The notes under the pieces: model-generated | What the model saw: only the letters and a program-made list of their open reading frames with translations | What the model was told of the DNA's origin: nothing | The model's database searches: none | Assembly: GCF_006088715.1 (NCBI RefSeq) | Contig: NZ_CP030772.1 | Span: 682,001-746,000 of the forward strand | Length of the DNA stretch: 64,000 nt | Source of the DNA: Streptomyces sp. YIM 121038 | Lineage (GTDB): Bacteria > Actinomycetota > Actinomycetes > Streptomycetales > Streptomycetaceae | Direction: 5' to 3' | Translations under genes and position numbers: made by a program | Part shown: positions 53,349 to 61,221 of the stretch, in pieces | Layout of the letters: each line of letters opens with the position of its first letter | Position numbering within the stretch: position 1 is the stretch's first letter

Positions 53349-54221
53349 TCAGCCTCGGGCGGAGAGATGGCGGTGCCAGCGCAGCAGCCGCCTCTCGGTC
53401 GCCACGAACAGCAGGTTGAGCAGATAGCCGACGATGCCGAGCAGCGCGATCGCGGCCCACATGTCGAGGATGTCGAAGGAGCGCTGCGCCGTGATCAGGA
53501 AGTGCCCGAGCCCGCTGTCGGCGAGCAGCCACTCGGACAGGACCATGAGGATCAGCGAGAGCGACAGGGTGATCCGCAGGCCCGCGGCGGTCTTCGGGAG
53601 TGCGGCCGGGACGACGACGCGGACGAGCTGGACGCGCGTGGGCACGTGGAAGGCGCGGGCGGTCTCCCGCTGCACGGGATCGACGGACCGCACGCCCTGC
53701 ATGGTGTTGAGGAGCACCGGCCAGGTGCAGCCGAACGCGATGAGCCCGACCCGCATCAGGTCACCGGCCCCGAACACCAGCAGGAACACCGGGACGACGG
53801 CGGGCTTCGGCAGCGAGCGCAGGAACGTGACCGGCGGGTCGACGTACCCGGCGGCGCGCGGCCACTGCCCGGCGACCAGGCCGACGACGACCCCGACGGC
53901 CCCGCCGAGCGCCCAGCCGCCGAGCGCCCGCAGTAGGCTCGGCCCGGCGTCGTCCCGGAACCGGCCGGTGAGCACGCCGTCGGCGAGCGAGGCGCCGAAC
54001 CACAGCTCGCGCACGCGCGCCGCGGTGTCGAAGGGCGGCGGGAAGTAGGGGGACTGCTCGGCGGTCGCCGCCCACTGCCACAGCAGGACCGCGACCAGGG
54101 CGGGGCCGACCCGGATCAGGACGCCGCCGAGCACCCGAAGCGCCCGGCGCGCCACGCGCCCGCGGGTCACGGTGCCCTGGGCGGCGTCCGCGACCGAGGC
54201 CGGCGTGAGGGCCGTCGTCAC
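53349..54221 (-). CDS. ABC transporter permease (SsuC-like)
   Basis: 290 aa with six predicted membrane segments. The start is GTG 54221 behind GGGAGG; it overlaps the preceding gene by 4 bp (GTGA). The coupling loop ETARAFHVPTRVQLVRVVVPAALPKTAAGLRITLSLSLILMVLSEWL is the EAA motif of BPD-transport permeases. GALGG-type loop ALGGWALGGAVGVVVGLVAGQWP and PPVTFLRSLPKPAVVPVFLLVFG are standard for the SsuC/TauC group. Pairs with the DoxX-fused permease to form a heterodimeric pore. Confidence 0.92.
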   Translation of the reverse strand: MTTALTPASVADAAQGTVTRGRVARRALRVLGGVLIRVGPALVAVLLWQWAATAEQSPYFPPPFDTAARVRELWFGASLADGVLTGRFRDDAGPSLLRALGGWALGGAVGVVVGLVAGQWPRAAGYVDPPVTFLRSLPKPAVVPVFLLVFGAGDLMRVGLIAFGCTWPVLLNTMQGVRSVDPVQRETARAFHVPTRVQLVRVVVPAALPKTAAGLRITLSLSLILMVLSEWLLADSGLGHFLITAQRSFDILDMWAAIALLGIVGYLLNLLFVATERRLLRWHRHLSARG

Positions 54222-55603
54222 GACGCCTCCCGGGTGTCCCACCTCGTCACCCGCCGTGCGACGACGCTGGTGAGGAAATTGAGCAGGAACCCGATGAGAC
54301 CGGCGACGGTGACGGCGGCGAACACCTCGTCGGCGTGGAAGCCCGCGTACGACGCGGCGAGGATGACGTGTCCGATGCCCTGCTGGGTGCCGACGGCGAT
54401 CTCGGCGGCGACGGCCACGGTGAGCGCGGTGGACAGGGCCACGCGCAGACCGGTGAGGATCAGCGGCAGTGCGCCGGGCAGCACGACCCGCCACCAGGTG
54501 GCGAGCGTGCCCACGCGGAAGCTGCGGGCGGTCTCCACGGCGACGCGGTCCGCGCCCCGCACGCCGTACATCGTGTTGAACAGCAGCGGCCAGGTGGTGA
54601 CGAACGCGACCAGCGTCACCTCCATGCGCAGCCCCTGCCCGAGCACGAGGACGAGCAGCGGGATGATCGCGATGCCCGGCACCGACCGCAGCGACTCCAC
54701 GATCGGCGTGAGCGCCTTGGTCAGCGGCGCGTACGAGCCGAGCAGCAGCCCCGCGGGCACGGCCACCGCGCACGCCAGTCCGGTGCCGGTGACCACGGCG
54801 CGCAGCGTGTGCCCGGCCTCGCCGAGGAACTCCGGGTCGACGAGCAGCCGGGCCGTCTCCGGCAGGATCACGCTGGACGGCGGTAGGAGTTGACGGTCGA
54901 CCAGGCCGAGCCGGGCGAAGCCCTCGAAGGCGAGCGCGAGCACGGCGGCCCCGACGAGCCCCCGCCCCAGCGGGGCGAGGCGCCGCCGCACGGCCTTGCC
55001 GCGCCCGGCCGCCGGATGCGCGGTCGCCGGGCCCGGGCCCTGGGCGGGCGTCCCGGCACTGGCGCGTCCGGCGTCGTCCCCACCGCCGCCCCGCGCGCGG
55101 CTCGCCGACACCGCAGCCCCGGCGAGCGCCCCGGCCGCCACGGACACCCACCCCCACGGCCCGAAGTCGTCGCGGACACCGGCGAGTTCGTCCAGCGACC
55201 AGGTGCCGGGCCCCGCGAGCGCCACACAGCACGCGCAGGCGAGGAGGACCAGCTCGTACTCGAAGCCGTTGCGCTTGCGCGACAGGCCGTTGCGCACATG
55301 GAGTAGCAGGATGTTCACGAACGTGCCGATCAGCGCGGCGGTGGCGAGCGGCGTGAGCGCGCCGAGCGCGAGGAGCACGCCGCCCGCCGTCTCCGTAAGG
55401 CCCGCGACGGCCGCCATCACGCGCGGCGGCCGGTAGCCGACGCGCGCGAAGAACGCGGCCGTCCCGTCCAGGCCTTCGGCTCCCCACCAGCCGAAGAGCT
55501 TCTCGGTGCCGTGGTACGTGATGATCACGGCCACCGCGAGGCGCAGCGCGCACAGGCCCGCGTCGACGGCGGCCGGGACGTCGATGGCGTACGAGGCTTC
55601 CAT
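54218..55603 (-). CDS. DoxX-domain/ABC permease fusion protein
   Basis: 461 aa with two membrane modules. Residues about 1-150 are a DoxX-like four-helix domain: LRLAVAVIITYHGTEKLFGWWGAEGLDGTAAFFARVGY, then AAVAGLTETAGGVLLALGALTPLATAALIGTFVNILLLHVRNGLSRKRNGFEYELVLLACACCVALAGPGTWSLD. A Gly/Ala/Pro/Arg-rich linker (about 165-205) leads to an SsuC-type permease with AVETARSFRVGTLATWWRVVLPGALPLILTGLRVALSTALTVAVAAEIAVG as EAA loop. No frame change or stop divides them, and the linker is continuous. DoxX proteins are associated with thiosulfate/quinone or sulfur redox; such a fusion to a transporter is unusual. It opens the transport part of the operon, about 50 bp after the monooxygenase gene. Confidence 0.9.
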   Translation of the reverse strand: MEASYAIDVPAAVDAGLCALRLAVAVIITYHGTEKLFGWWGAEGLDGTAAFFARVGYRPPRVMAAVAGLTETAGGVLLALGALTPLATAALIGTFVNILLLHVRNGLSRKRNGFEYELVLLACACCVALAGPGTWSLDELAGVRDDFGPWGWVSVAAGALAGAAVSASRARGGGGDDAGRASAGTPAQGPGPATAHPAAGRGKAVRRRLAPLGRGLVGAAVLALAFEGFARLGLVDRQLLPPSSVILPETARLLVDPEFLGEAGHTLRAVVTGTGLACAVAVPAGLLLGSYAPLTKALTPIVESLRSVPGIAIIPLLVLVLGQGLRMEVTLVAFVTTWPLLFNTMYGVRGADRVAVETARSFRVGTLATWWRVVLPGALPLILTGLRVALSTALTVAVAAEIAVGTQQGIGHVILAASYAGFHADEVFAAVTVAGLIGFLLNFLTSVVARRVTRWDTREAS

Positions 55604-55654
55604 GGCGGCTCCACGGAGTCAGTAGGGCGGGGGAGGAGGCGGTGCCGGGCGGGC

Positions 55655-56722
55655 TCAGCTTCGGAACGCGGGGAGCACCTCGTCGAGGAACAGGCGCAGC
55701 GAGCGGTCGGAGGTGTCGGGGTCCATGAAGCCGTAGTGGAACAGCAGCGCGAGGTGGCGGATTCCGGCGCCCTCGTAGGCGCGGATCTGCCGGACGACCG
55801 AGGCCGGGTCGCCGACGAGCATGGCGTGCGTGAGGAACGCGTCCGGGTCCCGAGGTGACACGCCGACCACGCTCGTGAGGTGCTCGGCGTCGCGCAGGTC
55901 GCGCACGGCACCGAAGCTGCGGCGCTGGTGCTCGGCCATCAGGACGAGCCGCTCCCGGATCTCGCGCTCCGCCCGCTCGCCGGATTCGGCGAGGTAGACC
56001 TGCTTCTGCACCATGCTCCAGTCGAGCCGTTCCTGGACCTGGTCCTCGGCCAGGGCGGGTTCGGCGTTCCGTAGCGCCTGCTCGTACACCCGCCAGCGGG
56101 CGGCGAGCGGTCCCGGTGTCTCGCGGGCGGAGAACAGGTACCAGCCCCGGTCGCCGGTCCACCGGGCGCCGCTGTCGCTCTGGGTGGCGCGGGCGAACGG
56201 CGGGGCCGCGCGGTGGTAGCCCGACGGCATGATCCGGGTGTGCAGGGTGCCGCGTTCGAAGGCGGTCTTCCACTCCAGGGGCGGGTCATCGGGGCGCTTG
56301 GCGAGCGCCGCTCGGAGGACGTCGAGGTTGTGCGACAGCTGGGTGTGCCGTTCGCCCGGGTCGCGGCCCATGCCCGCGTACTCCAGCGGCGAGCCGCCCG
56401 CGGCGAAGCCGACGATGAGCTGCCCCCGGGTGAGGATGTCGAGCAGATTGCACTGCTGGGCCAGGCGCATCGGGTGGTGCAGCGGCGGTACCGCCACCGC
56501 GAGGCAGAACCGGACGCCCGCGCGCACCCGGGGCGCCAGGTGGGCGGCGAACAGGAAGTTGTCGCCGTACGTGTTGTAGCCGGAGAAGTGGTGCTCGGTG
56601 AGCACGACGCCGTCGAGGCCCGCGTCGGTGGCCGTCACGGCCTGCCGGATCAGGGTCTCGATGATGCCGACGTCCTCGTGCGGGCCGCGGGTCTGGGCGT
56701 TGAGGTAGATGGAGAAGCGCAT
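55655..56722 (-). CDS. luciferase-like (LLM) flavin-dependent monooxygenase
   Basis: 355 aa. RFSIYLNAQTRGPHEDVGIIETLIRQAVTATDAGLDGVVLTEHHFSGYNTYGDNFLFAAHLAPRV is the N-terminal strand and EHH motif; LHHPMRLAQQCNLLDILTRGQLIVGFAAGGSPLEYAGMG is the FMN/substrate segment; TSVVGVSPRDPDAFLTHAMLVGDPASVVRQIRAYEGAGIRHLALLFHYG ends the TIM barrel. It uses reduced flavin supplied by a separate reductase, encoded next to it. Partners suggest C-S, C-N or C-C cleavage of an imported compound, as in SsuD-type desulfonation, but the substrate cannot be read from sequence. The long upstream frame before ATG 56722 is not coding. Confidence 0.92.
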   Translation of the reverse strand: MRFSIYLNAQTRGPHEDVGIIETLIRQAVTATDAGLDGVVLTEHHFSGYNTYGDNFLFAAHLAPRVRAGVRFCLAVAVPPLHHPMRLAQQCNLLDILTRGQLIVGFAAGGSPLEYAGMGRDPGERHTQLSHNLDVLRAALAKRPDDPPLEWKTAFERGTLHTRIMPSGYHRAAPPFARATQSDSGARWTGDRGWYLFSARETPGPLAARWRVYEQALRNAEPALAEDQVQERLDWSMVQKQVYLAESGERAEREIRERLVLMAEHQRRSFGAVRDLRDAEHLTSVVGVSPRDPDAFLTHAMLVGDPASVVRQIRAYEGAGIRHLALLFHYGFMDPDTSDRSLRLFLDEVLPAFRS

Positions 56723-56919
56723 ACGGGGCTCCCTCACTGGGGCGGGCCGGCCTCGGGGACCTGCGCGGTGGCAAGGAGTGTCCGGAGGCGGCGCGACCGT
56801 GGTCAATGCGGTTGTGGAGTTCTTCACGTCCGGCGGCGCACGGGGTCGTACGGCCGCGGGGGCGGACCGCGGGACCCGGCCGGTTGGGGTAAGGCAGGTC
56901 GGGGCGGGGTGAGGGCGGG

Positions 56920-57471
56920 TCAGGGTGGGGGCGGGAAGCCCGCGTAGCGCCTGCGGTGGTACAGCAGCGGCAGCACGTCCGGCCGCCCGTCCCCCTCCAC
57001 GACCAGGCCGATGACCATGGTGTGGTCGCCCCCGTCCACGGTCCGCAGTACCTCGCACGCCAGGTGCGCGACCGTGTGCTCGGTGAGCACCGGGGCCCCG
57101 GCGCGGCCCGGCCGCCAGCTGACCCCCGCGAACTTGTCGGCGCCCCGCCCGGCGAAGCGCTCCGCCAGGGTGGTCGCGTCGGCCGCGAGCACGTTCACGC
57201 AGAACGCCCCGTGACCGAGCACGGCGGTCAGCGTGCGGGACCGCTCACCCATGCACACCAGCATCAGCGGCGGCTCACACGACAGGGAGCACACGGCTCC
57301 GGAGGTCATGCCCATCGGCGCGCCCAGCACGTTCAGGCTGGTGACGACGGACACCCCCGTGGGCAGCGCGGCGGCGAGCGGCAGGAACTGGTCGGCGGGC
57401 AGACCGCGCGGGGCGGTGGCGGGGCGGGACGGGGCGTTGGACACCGGGGCCTCCACGGCACGGACGAACAT
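56920..57471 (-). CDS. flavin reductase (HpaC/flavin reductase-like domain)
   Basis: 183 aa. LAAALPTGVSVVTSLNVLGAPMGMTSGAVCSLSCEPPLMLVCMGERSRTLTAVLGHGAFCVNVLAADATTLAERFAGRGADKFAGVSW is the standard FMN-binding split barrel, and HLACEVLRTVDGGDHTMVIGLVVEGD the dimer strand with the conserved GDHT. It would provide FMNH2 to the luciferase-like monooxygenase encoded next, about 200 bp downstream. ATG 57471 is chosen because the domain starts soon after; an Ala/Pro linker precedes it. Confidence 0.92.
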   Translation of the reverse strand: MFVRAVEAPVSNAPSRPATAPRGLPADQFLPLAAALPTGVSVVTSLNVLGAPMGMTSGAVCSLSCEPPLMLVCMGERSRTLTAVLGHGAFCVNVLAADATTLAERFAGRGADKFAGVSWRPGRAGAPVLTEHTVAHLACEVLRTVDGGDHTMVIGLVVEGDGRPDVLPLLYHRRRYAGFPPPP

Positions 57472-57581
57472 GGACGTGTTCAGCCTGGCCGGACGGGCGC
57501 GCCCCGCACCGCGCCCTGTGGAACACCGCACACCCGGGAAGCGAGCACGGCGCGCTGACGCACGCGCGCGGCCCCGCGCCC

Positions 57582-58376
57582 TCATAGCAGCAGCCGCACC
57601 GGCTGTTCCAGGAGCGCGGTGAACTCCCGCAGCCACGCGGCCGCCACCGCCCCGTCCACGGCACGCGGGTCCACCGAAAGCGTCGCCCGCAGCACCGTCT
57701 CGACCCGCACCCGGCCGTCCACCACCACCGCTTCCGGGCGGGCCGCGCCGACCGCGAGCACCGCGGACCGGGGTGGTGTGACGGACACGGTGGCCTCCTC
57801 GACGCCGTAGCCGCCGAGGTTCACCAACGTCAGGGTGGCGCCGTCGGGTCGGCCGGGCCGTGGCCCGTCCGCACGGGCGCGCCGCACCAGGTCCACCACC
57901 GCGTCGGCGAGCGCGGTCAGCGGCAGCCGGTCGGCGTCGCGCAGCACGGGCGTGACCAGGCCGCGCTCCGTCGCGACGGCGAGCGCGAGGTCCACGGCGG
58001 TGTGCGGGCGGACACCGGTCCCGGCGGTCTGGCCGGCCCGCATCGAGGGCACCGCCCGATGGGCGAGCGCGGCCGCCCTGACGAGCAGATGAGTCAGGGA
58101 GACATGCGGCACCCCGCCCACCTCGTTCAGCCGGTGCCGCAGGTCGAGCAGGTCGCCGACGGGGACCGGGCCGCGCAGCGTGAGCGCCGGGCACGCCACC
58201 GTGTCCCGCCGTCGCCGACGGTGCGTGACCGCCGCGAGCACGTCGCGGCGTACGACCCGGCCGCCCGGGCCGGTCCCGGGAATCTCCTCGCACACGAGCC
58301 CGGCCGCGCGTGCCAGACGCCGGGCCAGCGGGCTGCTGAAGACCCGGCCGGGCGGCGGGGCAGCCGTCGTCGCCAT
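57582..58376 (-). CDS. reduced E2-like acyltransferase of 2-oxo acid dehydrogenases
   Basis: 264 aa. Residues about 12-50 (FSSPLARRLARAAGLVCEEIPGTGPGGRVVRRDVLAAV) are a peripheral-subunit-binding domain, and 68-264 the catalytic trimer-forming domain: VSLTHLLVRAAALA, TLTLVNLGGYGVEEATVSVTPPRSAVLAVG, LRATLSVDPRAVDGAVAAAWLREF. There is no lipoyl domain. In active E2 enzymes the last motif is DHRxxDG with catalytic His; here it reads DPRAVDG (Pro at about 237). So it is probably not a normal acyltransferase and may be a structural core for E1 or use another chemistry. It starts 1 bp after the E1 stop. Confidence 0.88.
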   Translation of the reverse strand: MATTAAPPPGRVFSSPLARRLARAAGLVCEEIPGTGPGGRVVRRDVLAAVTHRRRRRDTVACPALTLRGPVPVGDLLDLRHRLNEVGGVPHVSLTHLLVRAAALAHRAVPSMRAGQTAGTGVRPHTAVDLALAVATERGLVTPVLRDADRLPLTALADAVVDLVRRARADGPRPGRPDGATLTLVNLGGYGVEEATVSVTPPRSAVLAVGAARPEAVVVDGRVRVETVLRATLSVDPRAVDGAVAAAWLREFTALLEQPVRLLL

Positions 58377-58377
58377 C

Positions 58378-60600
58378 TCAGCGCTCCGTCGTCTCGGGCA
58401 CGTCGGATACCTCGGCCATCTCGGTCGCCTCGGTCATCTCGGTGAGTTTCGCGGCCACTTCGGCCTCGCCCGCGAGCGCCGCCCGCTCCAGGACCTCGCT
58501 GATCGCGGGGGACGCCTCGCCGCCGGTGAGCCGCTCGACGGGGTGGTCGAGCCAGTCGAAGAAGCGGCGCTGGATCTCGTCGGCCAGCCAGCCCCCGTAC
58601 GAGGTGCCCGCGGCGCCCTGCTCGGCCACGAGGACGACCCCGGTCCTGCGGACGCTCCCGCCGATGGTGTCCCAGTCGACGCTCGCCCGGTCCAGCCAGC
58701 GCAGGTCCACCACCTCGGCGTCCACTCCCGTCCGGTCCACGGCCCGCAGCACCGGCTCGGTCATCGCGAGGTACGTCAGGACGGTCACGCGTTCGCCCGC
58801 ACGGCGGACGGCGGCCTTGCCGACGGGCAGGCAGTAGTCCCAGTCGTCGACGGGCGCCGGGCCCCGGCTCCGGTACAGGTCGACGTGTTCCAGGACGACC
58901 ACCGGATCCTGGCAGCGCAGGGCGCTGTTCATCAGGCCCACGTAGTCGAACGGAGTGGACGGCGCGACCACTCGCCAGCCGGGCGCGGTGGCGAGGACGC
59001 CCGCCGGGTCCATGGAGTGCTGCGCGCCGTAGCCGGTGCCGATGGCGACCTTGCTGCGCAGCACGAGGGGCACGGGCGTGGCGCCGCCGAACATGTGCCG
59101 GACCTTGCCGATCTGGTTGAAGAGCTGGTCGGCGGCGACCCACATGAAGTCGGCGTACATCAGCTCCACGACCGGGGTGAAACGCCCGTCGAGCGCGATG
59201 CCGCCCGCCGTGCCGGTGAAGGCGTTCTCGCAGATCGGGGTGGCGAGCACCCGGTCGGGAAAGGCCTCGGCGAGCCCGCGCGTCGCGCCGTTGGTGCCGC
59301 CCTTGAGCCGGTGCACGTCCTCGCCGAGCACCACCACCGAAGGATCGGTCTCCATGCGGCGGGCCATGACCCGCGCGACCGCGTCGACGAACCGGGTCTC
59401 GGTGAGCCGCCCGGCGAACGTGCCGGCCTCCGCGTACCGGGCGCCGTCGAACTCCGACAGGTCCCCGCGCACGCCCACGTCGGCGAAGGCCGCGTCGGGC
59501 CACTCCGAGGGCCGGATCCGCCGCTGCCCGGCACGGCCGCCGGGCGCCGGTTCGAGCAACTCCGCACCGAGGCCCGCCATCAGCTCCGCCGCCCGCTTGC
59601 CGCACCCGGCCACCTCGTCGGCAGTGAAGAGGCCGAGCCACTCCAGCTGACGGGCCATCAGCTCCACCGGATCCCGCTCGCGCCAGGCGCGCTCCTCCTC
59701 CTTGCCGCGGTAGCCGAACGCGCTGCCCGGCAGTGCCCCGTTCTGGTGGAAGTAGCGGTACACGTCCACCTCCACCAGGGCCGGGCCGAGCCCGGCCCGC
59801 AGATGCGCGAGCGCCGCCCGCATCGTCAGATGCACGGCGAGCGGGTCCATGCCGTCGGTCTTCCAGCTCGCGATGCCGAAGCCGGGGCCGCGCGCGGACA
59901 GGCGCGGTTCACCCGTGGCCTCCGCCACGGAGGTGGCCACCGCGTACTGGTTGTTCTCGACGAAGAAGCACAGCGGAAGCCGCCACGCCGCGGCGAGGTT
60001 GAACGTCTCCAGAGTCGAGCCGATGTTGATCGCGCCGTCCCCGAAGTACGTCACCGCGACGGCGTCGGTGCCCGCCCGCCGGTGCGCCCACGCCGATCCG
60101 GCGGCGAGCGGCACGCCCCCGCCGACGATGGCGTTGGTGCCCAGCGCCCCCGCCTCCCGCCAGCGCAGATGCATGGAGCCGCCGCGCCCGTGGCTGAACC
60201 CCCGGTCCAGGCCGCAGATCTCCGCGAGGGTGCGCAGGAGCATGGTCCGCACTTCCTCGGAGACCTCCGCGCGGGGATCGAAGCCCTGGGGCTCGACGTG
60301 GTGCAGGGCCTTCGCCAGGAACTGGTGGTGGCCCCGGTGCGAGCCGTTCACGGTGTCCCCGTCACGGAGCGCGAGGACGGAGCCGACGGCGCCGCCCTCC
60401 TGGCCGACGCTGGAGTGGGCGGGCCCGTGCACGAGCCCGGCGTCCGCGAGCTGAAGGACGTACTCTTCGAAGGCGCGGATCAGGACGAGCTGCCCGTAGA
60501 CCGTGGTGAGCAGCGCCGGGTCGGCGGCGTCCCAGTCGGCGGCGGTCGCGGTGACCTCGGTCCAGGGTGCCGCTTGTGCCAGGTGGCGTTCACTGGTCAT
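58378..60600 (-). CDS. fused alpha/beta E1 component of a 2-oxo acid (or acetoin-type) dehydrogenase
   Basis: 740 aa, thiamine diphosphate dependent. Alpha half: LIRAFEEYVLQLADAGLVHGPAHSSVGQEGGAVG, NGSHRGHHQFLAKAL, GRGGSMHL and the TPP motif GDGAINIGSTLETFNLAAAWRLPLCFFVENNQYA. Beta half from about residue 400: RFVDAVARVMARRMETDPSVVVLGEDVHRLKGGTNGATRGLAEAFPDRVLATPICENAFTGTAGGIALDG and YADFMWVAADQLFNQIGKVRHMFGG. The VYGQL-start, GPAHSS and joined subunits recall acetoin or branched-chain type E1. The gene is divergent from the VOC gene with about 100 bp between. It is the first gene of the long minus-strand operon. Confidence 0.92.
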   Translation of the reverse strand: MTSERHLAQAAPWTEVTATAADWDAADPALLTTVYGQLVLIRAFEEYVLQLADAGLVHGPAHSSVGQEGGAVGSVLALRDGDTVNGSHRGHHQFLAKALHHVEPQGFDPRAEVSEEVRTMLLRTLAEICGLDRGFSHGRGGSMHLRWREAGALGTNAIVGGGVPLAAGSAWAHRRAGTDAVAVTYFGDGAINIGSTLETFNLAAAWRLPLCFFVENNQYAVATSVAEATGEPRLSARGPGFGIASWKTDGMDPLAVHLTMRAALAHLRAGLGPALVEVDVYRYFHQNGALPGSAFGYRGKEEERAWRERDPVELMARQLEWLGLFTADEVAGCGKRAAELMAGLGAELLEPAPGGRAGQRRIRPSEWPDAAFADVGVRGDLSEFDGARYAEAGTFAGRLTETRFVDAVARVMARRMETDPSVVVLGEDVHRLKGGTNGATRGLAEAFPDRVLATPICENAFTGTAGGIALDGRFTPVVELMYADFMWVAADQLFNQIGKVRHMFGGATPVPLVLRSKVAIGTGYGAQHSMDPAGVLATAPGWRVVAPSTPFDYVGLMNSALRCQDPVVVLEHVDLYRSRGPAPVDDWDYCLPVGKAAVRRAGERVTVLTYLAMTEPVLRAVDRTGVDAEVVDLRWLDRASVDWDTIGGSVRRTGVVLVAEQGAAGTSYGGWLADEIQRRFFDWLDHPVERLTGGEASPAISEVLERAALAGEAEVAAKLTEMTEATEMAEVSDVPETTER

Positions 60601-60700
60601 GGCGTTCTCCACAGTCGGTTGCGGCGGGCGGGGCGCCCGCGTGAACGTGCCGGTGTGCCACGGGAGTCGTGGCCCCGGCAGCGCCGAAGGAGCGTGCGTG

Positions 60701-61207
60701 ATGAGCGAGGGTATTCCGGGCCTGGCCCGCCTCGACCACATCGGCTTCACTGTCCCCGACCTCGACGAGGCCCGAGCGTTCCTCGTCGACGTCCTCGGGT
60801 GTGCGTACCTGTACTCGCTCGGGCCTTTCCGCGACGACGACGGCGACTGGATGGCCCGGCACCTGAACGTCGACCCGCGGGCCGTCATGCGGGAGCTGCA
60901 CTTCTTCGGCTGCGGCGGTCAGGCGGTCTTCGAGGTGTTCGCTTACGAGGCGCCCGACCGCTGTGCGCGGGTGCCCCGCAACAGCGACATGGGCGGTCAC
61001 CATGTGGCGCTGTACGTGGACGACCTGGACGCGGCCGTGGAGTATCTGCGGGCCATGGGCGTGCGGGTGCTCGGCGGGCCGACGGTCAGCCGGGGGCCCA
61101 GCGAGGGGCAGCGCTGGGTGTACTTCCTCGCGCCGTGGGGGATGCAGTTCGAGCTGGTCTCCTATCCCGGCGGCAAGGCCTACACCCGTATGCGACACGG
61201 GAGTTGA
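60701..61207 (+). CDS. VOC-superfamily (glyoxalase/dioxygenase-like) protein
   Basis: 168 aa, the only plus-strand gene in this locus. Two beta-alpha-beta-beta-beta halves: LARLDHIGFTVPDLDEARAFLVDVLGC with His as the first metal ligand and HFFGCGGQAVFEVFAYEAP; then GGHHVALYVDDLDAAVEYLRAMGVRVLGGPTVSRGP with the second His, and WVYFLAPWGMQFELVSYPGG with the Glu. Metal-dependent lyase, dioxygenase or isomerase activity is likely. GAAGGAG lies about 10 nt before ATG. It is divergent from the E1 gene, so both may share control. Confidence 0.9.
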   Translation: MSEGIPGLARLDHIGFTVPDLDEARAFLVDVLGCAYLYSLGPFRDDDGDWMARHLNVDPRAVMRELHFFGCGGQAVFEVFAYEAPDRCARVPRNSDMGGHHVALYVDDLDAAVEYLRAMGVRVLGGPTVSRGPSEGQRWVYFLAPWGMQFELVSYPGGKAYTRMRHGS

Positions 61208-61221
61208 CGGCAATGCCGGTG

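Noticed and set aside
53349..56273. A 974-codon minus-strand frame across several genes
   Set aside because: It is mostly out-of-frame reading of the monooxygenase and DoxX-permease genes; only its end is the second permease.
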